64,000 bases of DNA from Clavelina lepadiformis (GCF_947623445.1 NC_135240.1:1302001-1366000); one strand, 5' to 3'; counted from the first letter of the stretch, positions 12,362 through 25,273 are shown. Program-made: numbers and translations. The notes: a model not told the origin generated them from the sequence alone.

Positions 12362-15300
12362 TCATCGCTTCTCTAAGCTGACTTCGCACGCGATGCATAG
12401 AAAAATGATCCCAATCGTGAACTCTGACGTAGTCGCCCCAGACACGTCATGCAACATAACCGGAGCGACAGTGATATTGTATGACGTATCATTTACGGCT
12501 GGTTCCACTTCCTCATTTTCAAAGGAAGGGAGTGTGGCACCAATAGAGGGCGCTGCACGACAAAAAGACAATTTTCACTTTTCAATTTCAGCCGTGCGAT
12601 GATTGGTTAAATTATAATTGACGTAACAAACCTCCCAGGTCTGTGGCGTGGACGTTGCACAGCTCCATCCCGGCTACATTCCCTTCCAACACGTCCTGGC
12701 GTGGTTGCGCGCCACTCGTACTGTTGACGTGATACTGGCTGTCAACAACCACGCAATTTTTCCCGTCCCATCCGCAGTAAGGGTCCCGGGATTTGATGCA
12801 ACTCCTGGAACAACAATCGACCGGGTTACAATCTGCCGCGGTCTACGCGCGAGCTATTTTCTTGCTCACTTGCCACATGAGGTGTTGAGGGCACAGAGCG
12901 GGGCGCGAATGACGCAATTCTCGAATGCGACCAACATGGACCCGGTTGGTTTGTCGAGATTTATCGAAAGGGCCCTCCTGTAACAAACAACAATTGTGAC
13001 ATCACAAACCTCTACTTCAATCGGTTGACATAGAAACAACATTGACGCACTTGTTCCCAGGTCCGCATCTGTCCTCGCTGTAGATCGACCTCTCCTCGAT
13101 CAGGACCGACTCCGTCCCCGCTCCGAGGAGAACCTTCAGAATTCGTCCATCGTCAGTGCCCGCGATGAAGACGGTGTAGATGGGGGTGGTGCCCGCTGTC
13201 GTGTCCACCACAAGTGAGGTCAGGAAGTCTCTGGAAAAATGAAATTCTTTCAACTCCGAAGAATCCTCAAATGAACAGAAGTTCTACGAGTCTACGGGAC
13301 CAGTTGGTGGCGCTATTGTTCGTATATTATCGTCACTTACCCGGAGTTTGTTCTCGAATAAAGAGGAATCGCGTTGTGTGGTTGCGTCACGTTGCCATGG
13401 AGATCCCACGCGTTGACGCTCTGGTACATTATGGGATGCATGCGCATGAAGTTGAGACTGTGGACAGATAATTTGCTTGGATCGCTAGCACAGCTGGGAA
13501 TGAAAAAATACGTCATAATTACTAACCCTTGTGCATAGCACGATGATCAAGTATTACGTCAAAAAAGACGTAATGATACGTCATAAAGTATGATTTACCT
13601 GGCCACGTGAGGATTGGGGGAGTGGTCCTGCTGAGCCCAGTATTGTGAACTAGTCTTTGCATCGGTGAATTTCTCATAAAATGCGCCGTTCATGGAAGCT
13701 TCAATGTCCGGCAGAGAGAATGCGCAAATGGCCGATGCATGGATGCTGTTGCTGTGAGGAGAATTCAATGTGATGTGGTTAAGCTTAGGTTATGCTGCTG
13801 GGTGCCTTCATACTAGGTCGAGGTTTGTGAATATCCAGCCCAACAACAACCCACCTGGGCGTGCTCATGAGAGCGAAAACCATCTTTGTCTTGCCGACTT
13901 TGTACCAATTGTCCAACGTCACCAGCTCAGTGACGTCACTAAGCTCGTTGAAGTAGAACGGCGGTTGTCCTGGCAACGAGCAGTTCAGTCTCGCTTTTAG
14001 GAATGACGAGAACTGATTCCTCAAATGGCGCGATCCGCCGTCGTTCTTGCAAACTTGACCGATGCGTGTGTAAACTTGCTGTAGCGAAAATATTAATTTA
14101 AATTTCCCGCCAATTTTAAATTACTGCCGATTATATGAAGTAATTTAACGTACCTCTGATTTATCCTCGACGGAGATCTCGGTAAAAAACGAATAAACTT
14201 TGTTCAAAGACATGCCGCCGTCGACGAATTTAACGAAATGGGGGGCTGGAACATAACAACCATAATTTATGGTCATTAACTGGCAATTAGTAACTATTTA
14301 TTAACGAACACCAAGCATTAAAATTTTAATAAATTTTAGACGATAACATTTTTCATTTCGACGAAGTTCTACCAAGAAGACTTGGCGTGACAAGTTTTGG
14401 ACATAGTCCCTTGTTTCTTACATGATAATAGATTCTATTACATATCATTACGTCACATAGAGGTCGGGTTTACTTCAGCAAAATGCTTATTGTTGCGTGA
14501 AGGCTATAAAAACGACAAGTACCAAATAAGGAAATGCAAATCTTGTGCAAACGCAGGTTGACCAACCAGGGCATCCGGCAATGAGCGCCATTACCTGACT
14601 TGGTGCATTTGAGACATGCAAGTTTTCATGTCGACGTTGCATTTGAGACGTTTGAGAGGCGCATTTGAGACGACGTTGCATTTGAGACAACAGTTTTCAT
14701 GTCGACGAAGTTCAACCAAGAAGACTTGGGGTGACAAGTTATTATGAGATCACAATCTCGGTGTTAGCGAACAGAAGAACAAAAAGCGGTTTTACTCCCG
14801 GAATCCAGGAAAGTTCGCGATAATCAGTTTGAAGAAATCTTGACGTTCGCCTTTATTCGATTTTTGCTGAATCGTCTAAATCTGTCGCCAAAATAACTCT
14901 GAGCTTTGAAGTTACCATGACAACAAATGAGTGTCGCGTGTTCTTTACGCAACAATGGAAGCGGGATTATAGTGACAGGACGTTTGGGGCAGGTCAGAAT
15001 TAGGTTAAAGGTAAAGGTAACCAACCACGCTTCAGTGATCACAGTTACGGATCATTGCACACGAGCACGGTTCAGATGTTAAATAAATAAAGATGGGTTC
15101 TACCAGCCCTACAAGGGTGTCATTCAGCGAGTTAAGCCAAGGCGCAGTGCCTTGCCCACCACAATATTTACAGTGCAAACTGCAAACGCGGATAACTCAC
15201 CGTTCAAGAAGGTCGCTTCACCGCTAGCTGTCCGCAAACTGGTGTCCCGCCTGCTGTGAACATTTCGGACGACAGATGAGCGGAGTATGAGGGGATCGTT

Positions 15301-18053
15301 CCCGCGGAAGCCCGCCTGGGTCTCCGTGTACAGGTTGTCGCCTGCGTGGAATATGCAAAGAAGATTATTCCTCAAAACAGCTTGAGATTTCGCTCAATTC
15401 TTAGCCTGAGCTGATCGTGTTATTTTCATTATTTTCAAAACAAAGTCGCGCGAAATGTCGAGTTTTAATTGGATTCGCAAATCATAAATAAAACGGTTCA
15501 TCTTCAAATATATTCTACATATCGGACGAACCTGACACAAGGCTTGCTACGTCATAATCCGGGTCATAGGGACAGCTCAGCCTTCCTCGAAACTCCTGAT
15601 TCAAATAAGACAAATTCCCGCCCTCTGTCAGCTGAAAGTTCGAGAATCATTTTTAAGTTTACAGTAAAAACCACCCGGTTGTTGAAAAACTTGCTGCATA
15701 TCCAAAATATTGTGACATCACAATGATCCAATATTGTTACCTCATAATATCTACAAGTAGGACTGAAAGATTTGGTCGAGCAGACAATAACTCTTCGGTT
15801 GGGGGATTCCCCGTCGTGGACCTGCTTGAAAATTTTGATGAAATTTTGGCATTTCTTGTTGGTCTGACCTTTATTCTGGCACAACTGGATGCTTGCGTCA
15901 TCAGACTTCCACGTCATTGCCTGCAACGTATTGCGAGTGTTATAATCTGCGATGCTGTGGAATGGCTTACCCACGTCATCTTTACAACGAGCTTGTTATT
16001 GACAAGAAAATTTGCGCCTCGAAGCTCGCTACGTTATATCTAAGACATTTTCATCACGTGACAACTTGAGATTCTGAAGTTGTTATTACGTCACTAAAGA
16101 AGTTTGAAAGAGAATCATGAAGTTTGCATTTTAAGTTTTTCCAGAAAAACATTATAAACGTGTTTGGCGCATGATGCTAACAATGTGCATTGTTTGCTCA
16201 AAAATGATGTTTATTTTGTCTTAGTTCTTCTGAAATCATAAAATCAGGTGGTTGTGGGCAATCCATATTCTAGTATCACCAAAATCATTACAACGCGAAT
16301 CATGCTTAGCTGAGTAAAGTCAAATGCGTCACCTGCTTGTAAGTAACTTCGCCGGTTCCGCTTGACTGATTCTTCAAATCCAGGACAAAAATATTATCCC
16401 TGCGCAGAAAATAAAAATTGAAATAAACACAAAACCGTTGCATGACGGTTAAAATCATTCAAGCATGACAACGAATGAGTTGTGACGCAATTCAGCTGCC
16501 AGCGCTACTTTGAAATGGTTGATCTGTTGCTGTGCTTATGCAGTGCCCTGTATGGTATAAGGCTGGGCTTGAATAACAATTATTTTTTCAACGTAATAAT
16601 TGACAGAACAAATAGATATTGGGTTAAACTTAAACAACTTTTGTAGGCGCGCGAACATAGTGCGGCCAACTATCTGTAGAAAAAGAACCAACTTCATCAC
16701 TTCGGAGTGCTTCATACGAAGAGACCACTTTGTGTAGCATTATTACCCCACAATAGACGCTTTCTTACGTTTAAGAACTGTATTATGACCGACAAAGACA
16801 ACAATGCGTCATAAACCTATTGAACACTGCAAACGCATTAAGTTGTAGTGATAGCTGATGTTTGAAGACCCAGTGCAGGTTTATGTTGAAAACAAACGCA
16901 AAGATGTCTCGGAGAACATGTACATCGGTTAATCGTTAAACACAAGCTCTTTATGTTGGCAAGAAATCGTAAAAGTACAAACATTAATATGAAATATAGC
17001 AGAGGTAAAGAGCTTCGTTAGAACAAACGAAAGTATTTGTCTTCCCCCGCTTATATCGAACCTCGTGGAAAGTGATTCAACGAATTGAGTCTTCACACCT
17101 CGCAGGTATTTTCAATATGAGCTGAGAACTCCAAAACCTTCAAAGTCACAAAGTACAAATGCCACTGACCTGGCGTAAATGTAGTGATATCCGCCAATGT
17201 TGGTCATGCCTTGAAAGTTCTTCAACAATGGGAGGGTTTTGGTGGACTGGCCTGTTTTTTTGCTGCCACGAAACACTTGAAGCCACGTAGAATCTGGAAA
17301 AATACGTTTTCATATTCATCAGATTGTGGTCAAACTGCTGATTTGTCTAAATATTGTTATTACACCAGTCTTCTAAAAGAGCTTCTTGCAGAAAGTTTGA
17401 TCGCCTTTATGCCAAGTCGCCATAAAATATAAATCACGTCCACTTCAAGCAAACTTGCACAGAATCGAAAACTAATCGTCAAATTTGGAGAATTTTCTCC
17501 TGAACAAACCCATCCCAAACAACCAACGATCACGCGAAAGCGCGATTTGTTGAAACAATTCTACAAAGCTGAGCGATTTACTCGAATTAATGAGGCGTTG
17601 AAAGCGAAATGAAACAAACTCGGTTTTAAGGAAAATTTCAACATGAGTTCAACTAAGTTCTAACACTTCTACTTCTGGGAGACCTGAAATCTGCACTGAA
17701 CTCGAACAAGTTGTTTCCTTTGACGTCATAACATGTATCAATTTTGTCATAAACACTTAAAGCAGAGTTTATTTGGTAGACAGAGGGGCGAAGGGTTTAT
17801 CGTAATTATGGATAATAGCATAACATGTGAGATTGACATCATATGAAGTGACGTCACTCCAATTTATTTAAACAAACACATATTGTTGGAAACCTGGCAA
17901 GCAGTCTACCTACATTATGACGTATATATGACGGTACAAACCTTCCAACTTATAAACGTTGATTGGTTCTTTATCTGTAGGGATTCTTCCTATGCATGAC
18001 TGGATCAGACATAAGATGATATTCACAACGATCAGTGCAGTAGAAACACGCAT
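12362..18053 (-). CDS. Semaphorin (Sema + PSI, class 6-like)
   Basis: Fourteen minus-strand exons with consistent phases: 18053-17942, 17293-17170, 16399-16333, 15920-15741, 15595-15532, 15341-15201, 14245-14154, 14078-13855, 13751-13599, 13493-13341, 13230-13051, 12977-12870, 12804-12632, 12552-12362 (653 codons plus stop). Exon 1 gives a signal peptide (MRVSTALIVVNIILCLIQS). The Sema domain shows CRYYE, GRLSCPYDP, FLKARLNCSLPG, PFYFNEL, NSIHASAICAF and IAGTDDGRILKV. The PSI domain shows CIKSRDPYCGW. Semaphorins are guidance ligands that bind plexins; a Sema-PSI layout without thrombospondin or Ig repeats and with a C-terminal hydrophobic segment suits class 6. The hydrophobic stretch (FTIGIIFLCIACEV) is only about 14 residues and is followed by SLEKR and a stop, so the true anchor and tail may lie in an unrecognised exon, or the protein may be very short-tailed or GPI-anchored. 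Confidence 0.92.
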
Positions 18054-19128
18054 TGTATCAAAATTAATGAGGCTTTATGATGAACTCCAGTGAAAATACG
18101 GTTTAGTCCTCCATTGGTGGATCAATGGTCGCAATTAAACGTCAGATATCAAATCAACACACAATACTCGTAATACGAATCCTAAACAAGCCACAAAAGA
18201 ATTTCAAAGCAGCTCGTTGATATTAATTTGAATTGAAAGATATACATTAGTCCCATCGTATAGATAACTGGACTCCACTGACTGGGACTCCACGACCTAC
18301 AATGAGCGTTTAATCGAGTTAGGAATCGTTTGCAATAAAACAAGCGCTTCCACAATTATTTTCAGTCCGACATCGGTTACTATTAAACAGGCGATGAAAG
18401 AGATACCAACTACGTCACAATTCATGAAAATGTGAATTGTTTAATCAATTAAATAATCTTTACGTCTGGCACGATGACTGGTTTTGTTGATCTGCGTAGC
18501 AGTGTGGGACATAAAGGCATTATTTAACCGCATCGTTATCAGTATGTCGTAATGAAATCAATAATAAAATGAGGCCTACTACGGTTTAACATGCGCTAAA
18601 ATAGCTTACAATGAGGAAATGAAAAGGAAATGACTCATAACAATAACTTCGCAAGATATTTAAGGAAATAAAATCTAAACAATTGCTTGATATGAAGCTT
18701 AATAGAACAGACAATTATAAAGAAAGTTAAAAATTTTATTTATAAATAGCTGCGATATGCACGAAAGCTATGTTCTGACTCAATGTTACAAAACGCATAA
18801 GATTAAATGTAACAAGCACATGTCGCCTTATGGAACAATGCAATGAAATTTCAATTAAATTTATTTTAAATCAATTTAAATTTAACCATCAAGGTGGCTT
18901 CTCAAAGGATGCCAGACCGGTAATACATCTATAAATTGTACGTAAAGTGCGCGAGGTTGCTAATAAATATGGCCGACATTGAACGAGCAAAATTTCGTTG
19001 CGCCGCGGAATTTTGTCGATGTCGAACCCGGTGAGACTTTACCAATTATAACGGGTACTACCAGGTAAATATTCTTGTGTCAGAAGCATTGTATTGGGTG
19101 AATGGGACGATTACAACGTGTTACTATA
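18054..19128. other. Upstream region of the semaphorin gene
   Basis: About 1.1 kb of AT-rich sequence without a supported ORF; it presumably holds the semaphorin promoter and 5' UTR. No TATA box or named site can be assigned with confidence. Confidence 0.35.
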
Positions 19129-19136
19129 AATTAAGG

Positions 19137-19290
19137 CAGGGATGTCCAACCTGCGGCCCGCTAGTCATTTTCACTCCAAAAGTATGTATTTTATGTACCC
19201 ATTTTTCTTGAAATTTAATAGGTTTTGCGGCCCATTCAACTATTTCAAGAGACAATGCGGCCCACTATAATAAAAGGTTGGACATCCCTG
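19137..19290. mobile_element. Short hAT-like MITE
   Basis: Terminal inverted repeats begin CAGGGATGTCCAACCT on the left and read CAGGGATGTCCAACCTTT from the right end on the other strand, 154 bp apart. Inside are several 'GCGGCCC' words typical of such elements. The flanking octamers AATTAAGG and AGTTAAGC agree at 6 of 8 positions, fitting an aged 8-bp hAT target duplication. It is too short to encode a protein. Confidence 0.8.
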
Positions 19291-20718
19291 AGTTAAGCAT
19301 TCCTTGTGTCAGAAGCATTGCGAAGTCATTTCATGACAAATATATATAAAAATGCTTCAAAGCGCATTATTAGATTTGATTACAAATTCCTGGACACCAG
19401 TTGCATTTTTAAATTGACGTTTTCAAAATTCAAATTGGAAAGGTTATAACTGTTCGTCCATGGTACTTTTTATCGAGATCATTATATTCCTTATCGTCGT
19501 GTTTCACTCATTTTTCTGTTATGCCTTTCACTACTTTTACGGTTTTGATGCTAAAAGTATAATTTTCTTTATTTTTAATCGAAATTTCTTGATTATTTTT
19601 CTTTCGTTCCTTACGCATCATCACAATTTTTACCCTTTGAAATGAATATTAGATTATTTAGCACATATAACCGGAAACATATGTAAGTACTCGGTTAAAC
19701 ACTCTAGCACCCACTTACTGTTTTCACAAAGACGGCAAATAGCCTACCAGGTCTTTTGAGCACCTGAGCACATTAACTGACAAATTTACTTATTAAATTT
19801 ATTTATTTAGCGACCTGTGAAATAGCGTTATGAAAGTAACCTACGTTATTATACGTTTCTTGATCAGCAGATGCGGTTATTTGTAAACTAGATAAAAACT
19901 AATCAACGTGTTAACCTCTAGCTACCACTGAAAATATCTACCACAGAACTCTAGCTACCACAGAACTTAAAGGTTTTCTGTCTTCAAACAGTGAAAACTG
20001 AAAACTTTGGCTGCAATGTTTTATAAAAGCAACTCCAGTGACTAAAGAAATTAGTAAACATTGAACAATGATTCAAAACCACAGCGGGTGACACAAAAAG
20101 CAACGATCCAGAACGTTATCAATTTTACTATTGAATTTTAGTTCAATTTAAATGGTAGCGATTTGAGGACTGACCAAACTGAAACAACGAAGCACTGACT
20201 GCAGCAAAGTCGGTAAATGTTTCGGCTGTGCTATTTGCTATCTGAAGTTATATTATATTTTAAAAACTTGTTCTCTTCATAAACAACCTTTGATTGATCA
20301 CATTCAGTATGGGAAAAAGTTACGCCTAATAGGTCTCGGCCAATTTGGAATTTATTATTCTCTCTGGGGAATAAAGATTTTACCGCTGTGGCTATACCAA
20401 ACATTTACTTCACTTTGTGTAATATAGTGAGAATCTAACTCTTTTTAAGGTTTGAGATTACAACACCTAGTTATGAACCCTGGTAATAAGTGCGAGGAGA
20501 ATTAGATTAATACTTCATACTTCGCTACGAAAGGGCCAAAGGAAATTTTTCAGTTAATGTGAAATCAGGTGAAATCAGTACAAAACTCCACTCAACTCAG
20601 GTGAAATCAGTACAAAACATTAATTAAAATTAGTATGAAATGAAAGACCTGCTATTTGCCGTCTTTGTGCAAACAGTTAGTGGATACTACAGTGTACGAG
20701 GATACCACCAACGTACAA
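19291..20718. other. Region upstream of the Hes gene
   Basis: Low-complexity T-rich sequence (19460-19640), then unremarkable DNA. At 20558-20625 a short repeat of GGTGAAATCAGTACAAAAC occurs twice with a partial third copy. It likely contains the Hes promoter; no specific sites are assigned. Confidence 0.4.
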
Positions 20719-21911
20719 ATGGTTTCCTCGGGATCCGTAATGAAAAATGACCGAAGAGTAAGTAAAATTTTCCCGATGTTTAGGGTGCAACCATCGCCAG
20801 ATTACGGCGTCCGCTTGAAGCGTTTCGTAATACTTATATACAGTCAACGATAAACTTACAAGGAAATTATTATTACAGACTTCAAAACTGCTTAAGGAAA
20901 AAAGCCGACGCAAGAAGATTAAAAACAGTCTGGATAAACTGACAAGTATTCTCCTCAACATTTTAGGAATACAGGTAAGTAATTTTTTTCTCCTCTTATT
21001 TAAATAAAATCGTTACAGTGTTTCATACTGGGGCAGTGCCGAGTGTAAAAGACAAACGTAGGCCTTCTGCAAATGAAAAAAATGGTCATTACAAATTAAG
21101 AAACATAATTCAAAGTCTGCAAAACAGTTAATCTCATTTTTTTTTATTTATATAGTTGTTTCTTCAGCAAAGACAAAAGCATTCAAAATTGGAAAAGGCT
21201 GATATTCTAGAAATGACTGTTCGCTTTTTGAAAGAATTTCAGGGACAGACATTGAACGCAGCGATGGCGATTGATCCAAGAGTCACGAGTAAATACAGAA
21301 GCGGATTCGTGGAATGTAAAAACGAGGTTTCTCACACTCTTGAGAACACAAACGCAGGAATTCAGCCCGACGTTAAAACGAGGTGAGTTTATCAAGACAA
21401 ATGTTTTCACAAGTCCTTGTAAATTATTTTTATGTTGGGTCTTTGCCGGCTGTGGCACATTTTTAAACATTCTCTAATATTTGATTCCAGGCTTATGAAC
21501 CACCTCGGAAGCAATGTACCGCAGCCACTCATTCCCTCCTCGTCTTCCGTACTCATTCCCGCAACTCATTTCTCCTTGTCTCCTTCCGCGACTCCACAAA
21601 GGTCCGGATGCGGGAGTGTAAATAAGCACAACGTCCAAGGAAACTTTACCCTCATCTCGCAATCAACGTCGTCCCCCGTACCCCCACGTATCCACGGAAA
21701 CAGAACAGCCCCCGTATCCACGGAAACAGAACAGCGCAAATCCGCATCGCCGCCCAAAAAGTCCTACCCGATATGTTGCGTGTCCCCGACCAGCCCAGCT
21801 TCATCTCTTGTCCCAAGAGTCCAGGATATTTTGATGATGTCATCATCAATGTTGCGTTCTTGTTCAGCGGTTAGCGACAGCGACTCGGAACCGGTGTGGA
21901 GGCCTTGGTAA
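20719..21911 (+). CDS. HES: Hairy/Enhancer-of-split (Hes) bHLH-Orange repressor
   Basis: Four exons join in phase: 20719-20757, 20879-20974, 21168-21382 and 21491-21911, giving 256 residues. The basic region and helix 1 are KEKSRRKKIKNSLDKL, then helix 2 HSKLEKADILEMTVRFLKEF. The Orange domain runs from YRSGFVECKNEVSHTL to VKTRLMNHLG. A Ser/Pro-rich tail ends in WRPW just before the stop, the motif that recruits Groucho/TLE corepressors. Hes proteins are nuclear repressors acting mainly downstream of Notch. The usual Pro of the Hes basic region is not evident. The start at 20719 is chosen as the first ATG in frame; a second is at 20740. The exon 3 acceptor at 21168 gives a normal loop length. 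The gene looks intact. Confidence 0.93.
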
Positions 21912-22475
21912 TTAACGGCTTCGTTGGAACTGAATCAGTTAAAAGACCAATTCCGTGGAAGTTATTGATATTTTTCTACTTCTTTGCTCTTGCCTTGCCA
22001 GTCTGAGCGAAAAAATTCCTTCGTTTCGAGCTTGGCTTCACGTTAAGGTGTGGGTTGTATCTTTTGTATTCTTGCTAACTGCCCTCTCTCCTTGTGAAAA
22101 TTTGCTGCAGTAATTTTAACGAAGCTCGTCCGACTAAGTTGTAACCAACTAACATTATGTTGGGCGGCTGCTTGCTTAAATTTGGAACATTTTTGACCAA
22201 ATTCTGACCCGAAAATGATCCGTTCTCGTCCACTAATACACGATGTAAAAACCGTAGAGTCGGGGATATCTGTCAATTATGACCGTTGACTTTTTCTAGT
22301 AATTTCACTAATTTCGCGCTGTGTTTGTAACTATTTTCACTGCTTGTGCCTACTCGTATGTAGATTGTAGACCATGCGCTACTAAGAGTTTGCGGTTTAT
22401 TTTTCTTTGTGTTATTTCATTACTTTTACATTCGGTTCATGTATTCCTTGTCAAGATTTTCATTTCTTTTAAAAC

Positions 22476-22481
22476 AATAAA
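22476..22481 (+). terminator. Poly(A) signal of the Hes transcript
   Basis: AATAAA about 565 bp after the Hes stop codon, in a T-rich 3' region that contains no competing ORF on the plus strand. Confidence 0.5.
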
Positions 22482-22639
22482 TTTGAATTCGAAACACATT
22501 TGTGAGTGCCGTTCCTCTAACGACACCTAGTGTACACGACGGAATTATCGAGGTAAACACCAACATTATGACGTACATTATGACGTCATTCTACTTGACA
22601 TACAATTTTGATTGATGCTGCTGGTCCAAATGAGCGAAT

Positions 22640-23022
22640 GTGCAATGACACCTACCTCAGCTCGAACGTCAGGGTGAGCCTGTGAGGGTGCGTCAGGGAA
22701 CGCAGGTGCCCCGAAATGGATACTACAGGATCACTGCTAAAGCCCCATCTGGGTACCATAATAACCCTGACCGTGCAGGAAAAGGGGCAACGTTCTACGC
22801 CCAGTTCAAGTTCAGGAAGGGGACTGAATTAAGGGTAAGTGGGTGCAGGTGGTGACGGGCAACCAGGTATAAGTTGCAATTTCCTTCCCAGGTCCTGGTT
22901 GGTCAGCGCGGGGAGTGAAATGGAGGATTTCGAGGGACGTTTGTGATCGAGGTTTTCAACACCTACGAGCAGAGGGTGCTGGTAATCGCGGAGCTGGAGT
23001 TGCTAGGCAACCCCCCGGTGAG
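22640..23022 (+). pseudogene. Glycine-rich-domain protein exons, broken
   Basis: Plus-strand exon sequence reads VPRNGYYRITAKAPSGY, GKGATFYAQFKFRKGTELR, then after a short GT-AG intron (about 22833-22890) VLVGQRGE, an in-frame TGA, NGGFRGTFVIEVFNTY and EQRVLVIAELELLGNPP. The pattern (GYYRITAKGASG, GTFYLxKGxxLxxLVGQxG, GGGTFVV) is that of the glycine-rich domain seen near ALK/LTK-type and other extracellular animal proteins, as I recall it. No start, signal peptide or kinase is present nearby. The TGA at about 22917 and the absence of partners suggest a fragment. The identity is tentative. Confidence 0.5.
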
Positions 23023-23099
23023 CAAAATACTGCCTCGCAACAAACACAGAGCCCAGCTTATAAAGTCAATGTTGTCGCAGATTGCTGATGCTTCAATGA

Positions 23100-23250
23100 A
23101 GGAGCGAGCAAAAGATTCATCGGAGCAGGCAGAGACCCAAAATCTGATCACTGGACACTCGTTTACGAGTGCGAGCGAGTGCACTCGCACTGTTTACTGG
23201 ACACTCGTTTACGAGTGCGAACGAGCGAGCAAAAGATTCATCGGACCAAC
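23100..23250. repeat. Direct repeats with nested palindromes
   Basis: GAGCGAGCAAAAGATTCATC occurs at about 23103 and again near 23225. Between the copies lie two CACTCGTTTACGAGTG inverted repeats and the perfect 14-bp palindrome GCGAGTGCACTCGC. No transposon ends are visible. Confidence 0.75.
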
Positions 23251-23309
23251 TACGGCAACGAATGTAAACCAAAATACCAAGTCAGACTGTTTCATTGGAT
23301 TTTGAAAAC

Positions 23310-24600
23310 TGATATTGGCTAGTTTTAATGGATTGCATATTGGCCAATGACGTACAGAAACCATGGAGTCCCTCGGAATGCAGAAAATCGATATTCTTAT
23401 AAAACTTTCACATAAATTATTTTACTCAATGTTGCAAACTCGACCTCAAACTTGAAAAAAGTTGATCGTTTTGCCGAACTTGAATTCGAAATGTAATATG
23501 CATCAGGGGACAAAGAAAGAGCGCCTTAATACGTTTCTCTCTTTCGTTTATCCTATATTCGGGCGCGCTTTTTCTTTTCCTCTTCGGCATTTCTGTCGGT
23601 CAGTTGATCACAGGGGAAGGTAGCGTTTCAAATAAAATCATTGATACATGTGTCGTGTAACTTTTCAAAATAGATCTATTGTTCAAAGTATATTTTTCAT
23701 AACAAAGAAACTATGTTGAAAATCGAAAGCCAAAGATTTTTTTCTTTAAACTTGTGAAAGTCACATCTTTTTACGACGTATACTTTTCTAGTAATTATAA
23801 CGTGTGACTTGGGTATAGCCTAATAACCAAAATTCGATCACCTGGTGAAGATGTAGAATAATAAGCTAACTTTACATATACTTCCTTACGGAAGTTTCGT
23901 GAATCGTGACACCAAGCTTGTTTTCATCATCATCATCATCATTGTATTCAGGTGGGAATCATTTTGAGTTTACGATTTTGAGTTCACTGCTCTTACGGTG
24001 TAGGATTTAATATCACAAGCAATAAAAGTTTACTAACAGAAGCCTCAAAACTATTATTACATGTGTTTTATACAAAGAAAGAAAGGCTTGCTTATATAAT
24101 TATATGAAAACCTACAAGCACGGTATGATAAGAATAAACAGGATATGATACTTGCCAGCATGAAATATTTCAGCACAAAAGCGTGCTATCACTCGATGTT
24201 ATTGGTTTTGAAGTATAGTAGCAAAAAGTCTTGCAGGTCAGTTTAGATAAACAGGTCTGCAATCGGTTGTCAGTGAAATGATGATTTTCGAGTTCATCTG
24301 ATGATTTCAGCCTATGAAAGACAAGCCGTGTTTTATCGTTCTTTCAATTTGGGAAATATCTGAGTTCGATGCCGAATTCGTAATGATTAATTAGCGGGAA
24401 GCGAACGGCTGCAATTTTGTGATTTAGGGATTTCACCAATTGTGATTTAGGCGTGATTTGCTTTTAGCTATTGTACTGTATATACAAAAAATAGCCACAG
24501 TCAAAAACGCTTGCATAGCATAGTAGTTACATTTATAAATATATTTTGCATTTTGAAAACAGGTATAAATTCAACGCATAACACAAACAAGCATACAACT
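23310..24600. other. Intergenic, no supported gene
   Basis: AT-rich DNA with a (CAT)n microsatellite at about 23925-23942. No ORF with family motifs. Confidence 0.4.
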
Positions 24601-24610
24601 TCCTACAGTT

Positions 24611-25273
24611 TTAATTTTAATAAGTTCTTGCTTGCTATTAGTCTGGATACAAAATGTAATGGGGACGAGACAAGTTACCCTGACTTGTGGGGATGATGAT
24701 GGGGACGGTAACAGAGGTTTACCTGGTGTACCAGGCAAACAAGGTAGAATAGGACCTCAAGGATTACAGGGACCCAAAGGACACAAAGGTGATCTAGGAA
24801 CGTGTGGTAACTGCGGCTCCTTGGAAGGAAGATTGGCAAACCTGGAAAGCAGATTACGTTCGTAAAATATTAGTATAACTGATGAGCTCAGTATGGTCCA
24901 TGTTTAGTGCGAGTTTTGCTTAAAAGTAAACGCACTTTTTACAGATCGTTTGGCGAGACTAATCAACTCTAGAAACTGCATGGATGTAAAAAAAGTGGAG
25001 CTCAACAAAGCGGTGTGTATGACGTCATAATCGGTGGGAAAATTACTTCTGTTTATTGTGATATGGAAACGGATGGAGGAGGGTGGATGGTGAGAAAGAT
25101 GTGAAGGGAACGTGATGTATGCTTGGAGTAGAAAACAATTTCAACTTCCACCAGCATCCTAAACGTTCATATTCTATCGCCTTAAGACAATTCATAAAAA
25201 TTAAAATATACGCAGGTAATTCATCGTCGAATGGATGGAAGCACTGATTTTTATCGAAACTGGGAATCATACT
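24611..25273 (+). pseudogene. Collagen-fibrinogen (ficolin-like) lectin, truncated
   Basis: Exon 24611-24857 gives a hydrophobic leader (LILISSCLLLVW), then TLTCGDDDG, about 12 Gly-X-Y triplets (GLPGVPGKQGRIGPQG) and a short helical segment (LEGRLANLESRL). Exon 24945-25089 continues HRLARLINSRNCMDV and the start of a fibrinogen C-terminal domain, ending VYCDMETDGGGWM. Exon 25216-25273 adds VIHRRMDGSTDFYRNWESY. This order matches secreted ficolin-type lectins, which recognise carbohydrates in innate immunity. Problems: the A7 run at about 24987-24993 is one base short for the frame, and the remaining ~150 residues with the Ca/ligand site are not found downstream. It is a truncated gene or an incomplete assembly. 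The start exon with Met was not found. Confidence 0.75.

Noticed and set aside
12648-12983. 111-codon plus-strand frame
   Set aside because: Antisense of two semaphorin exons that include the PSI motif CIKSRDPYCGW.
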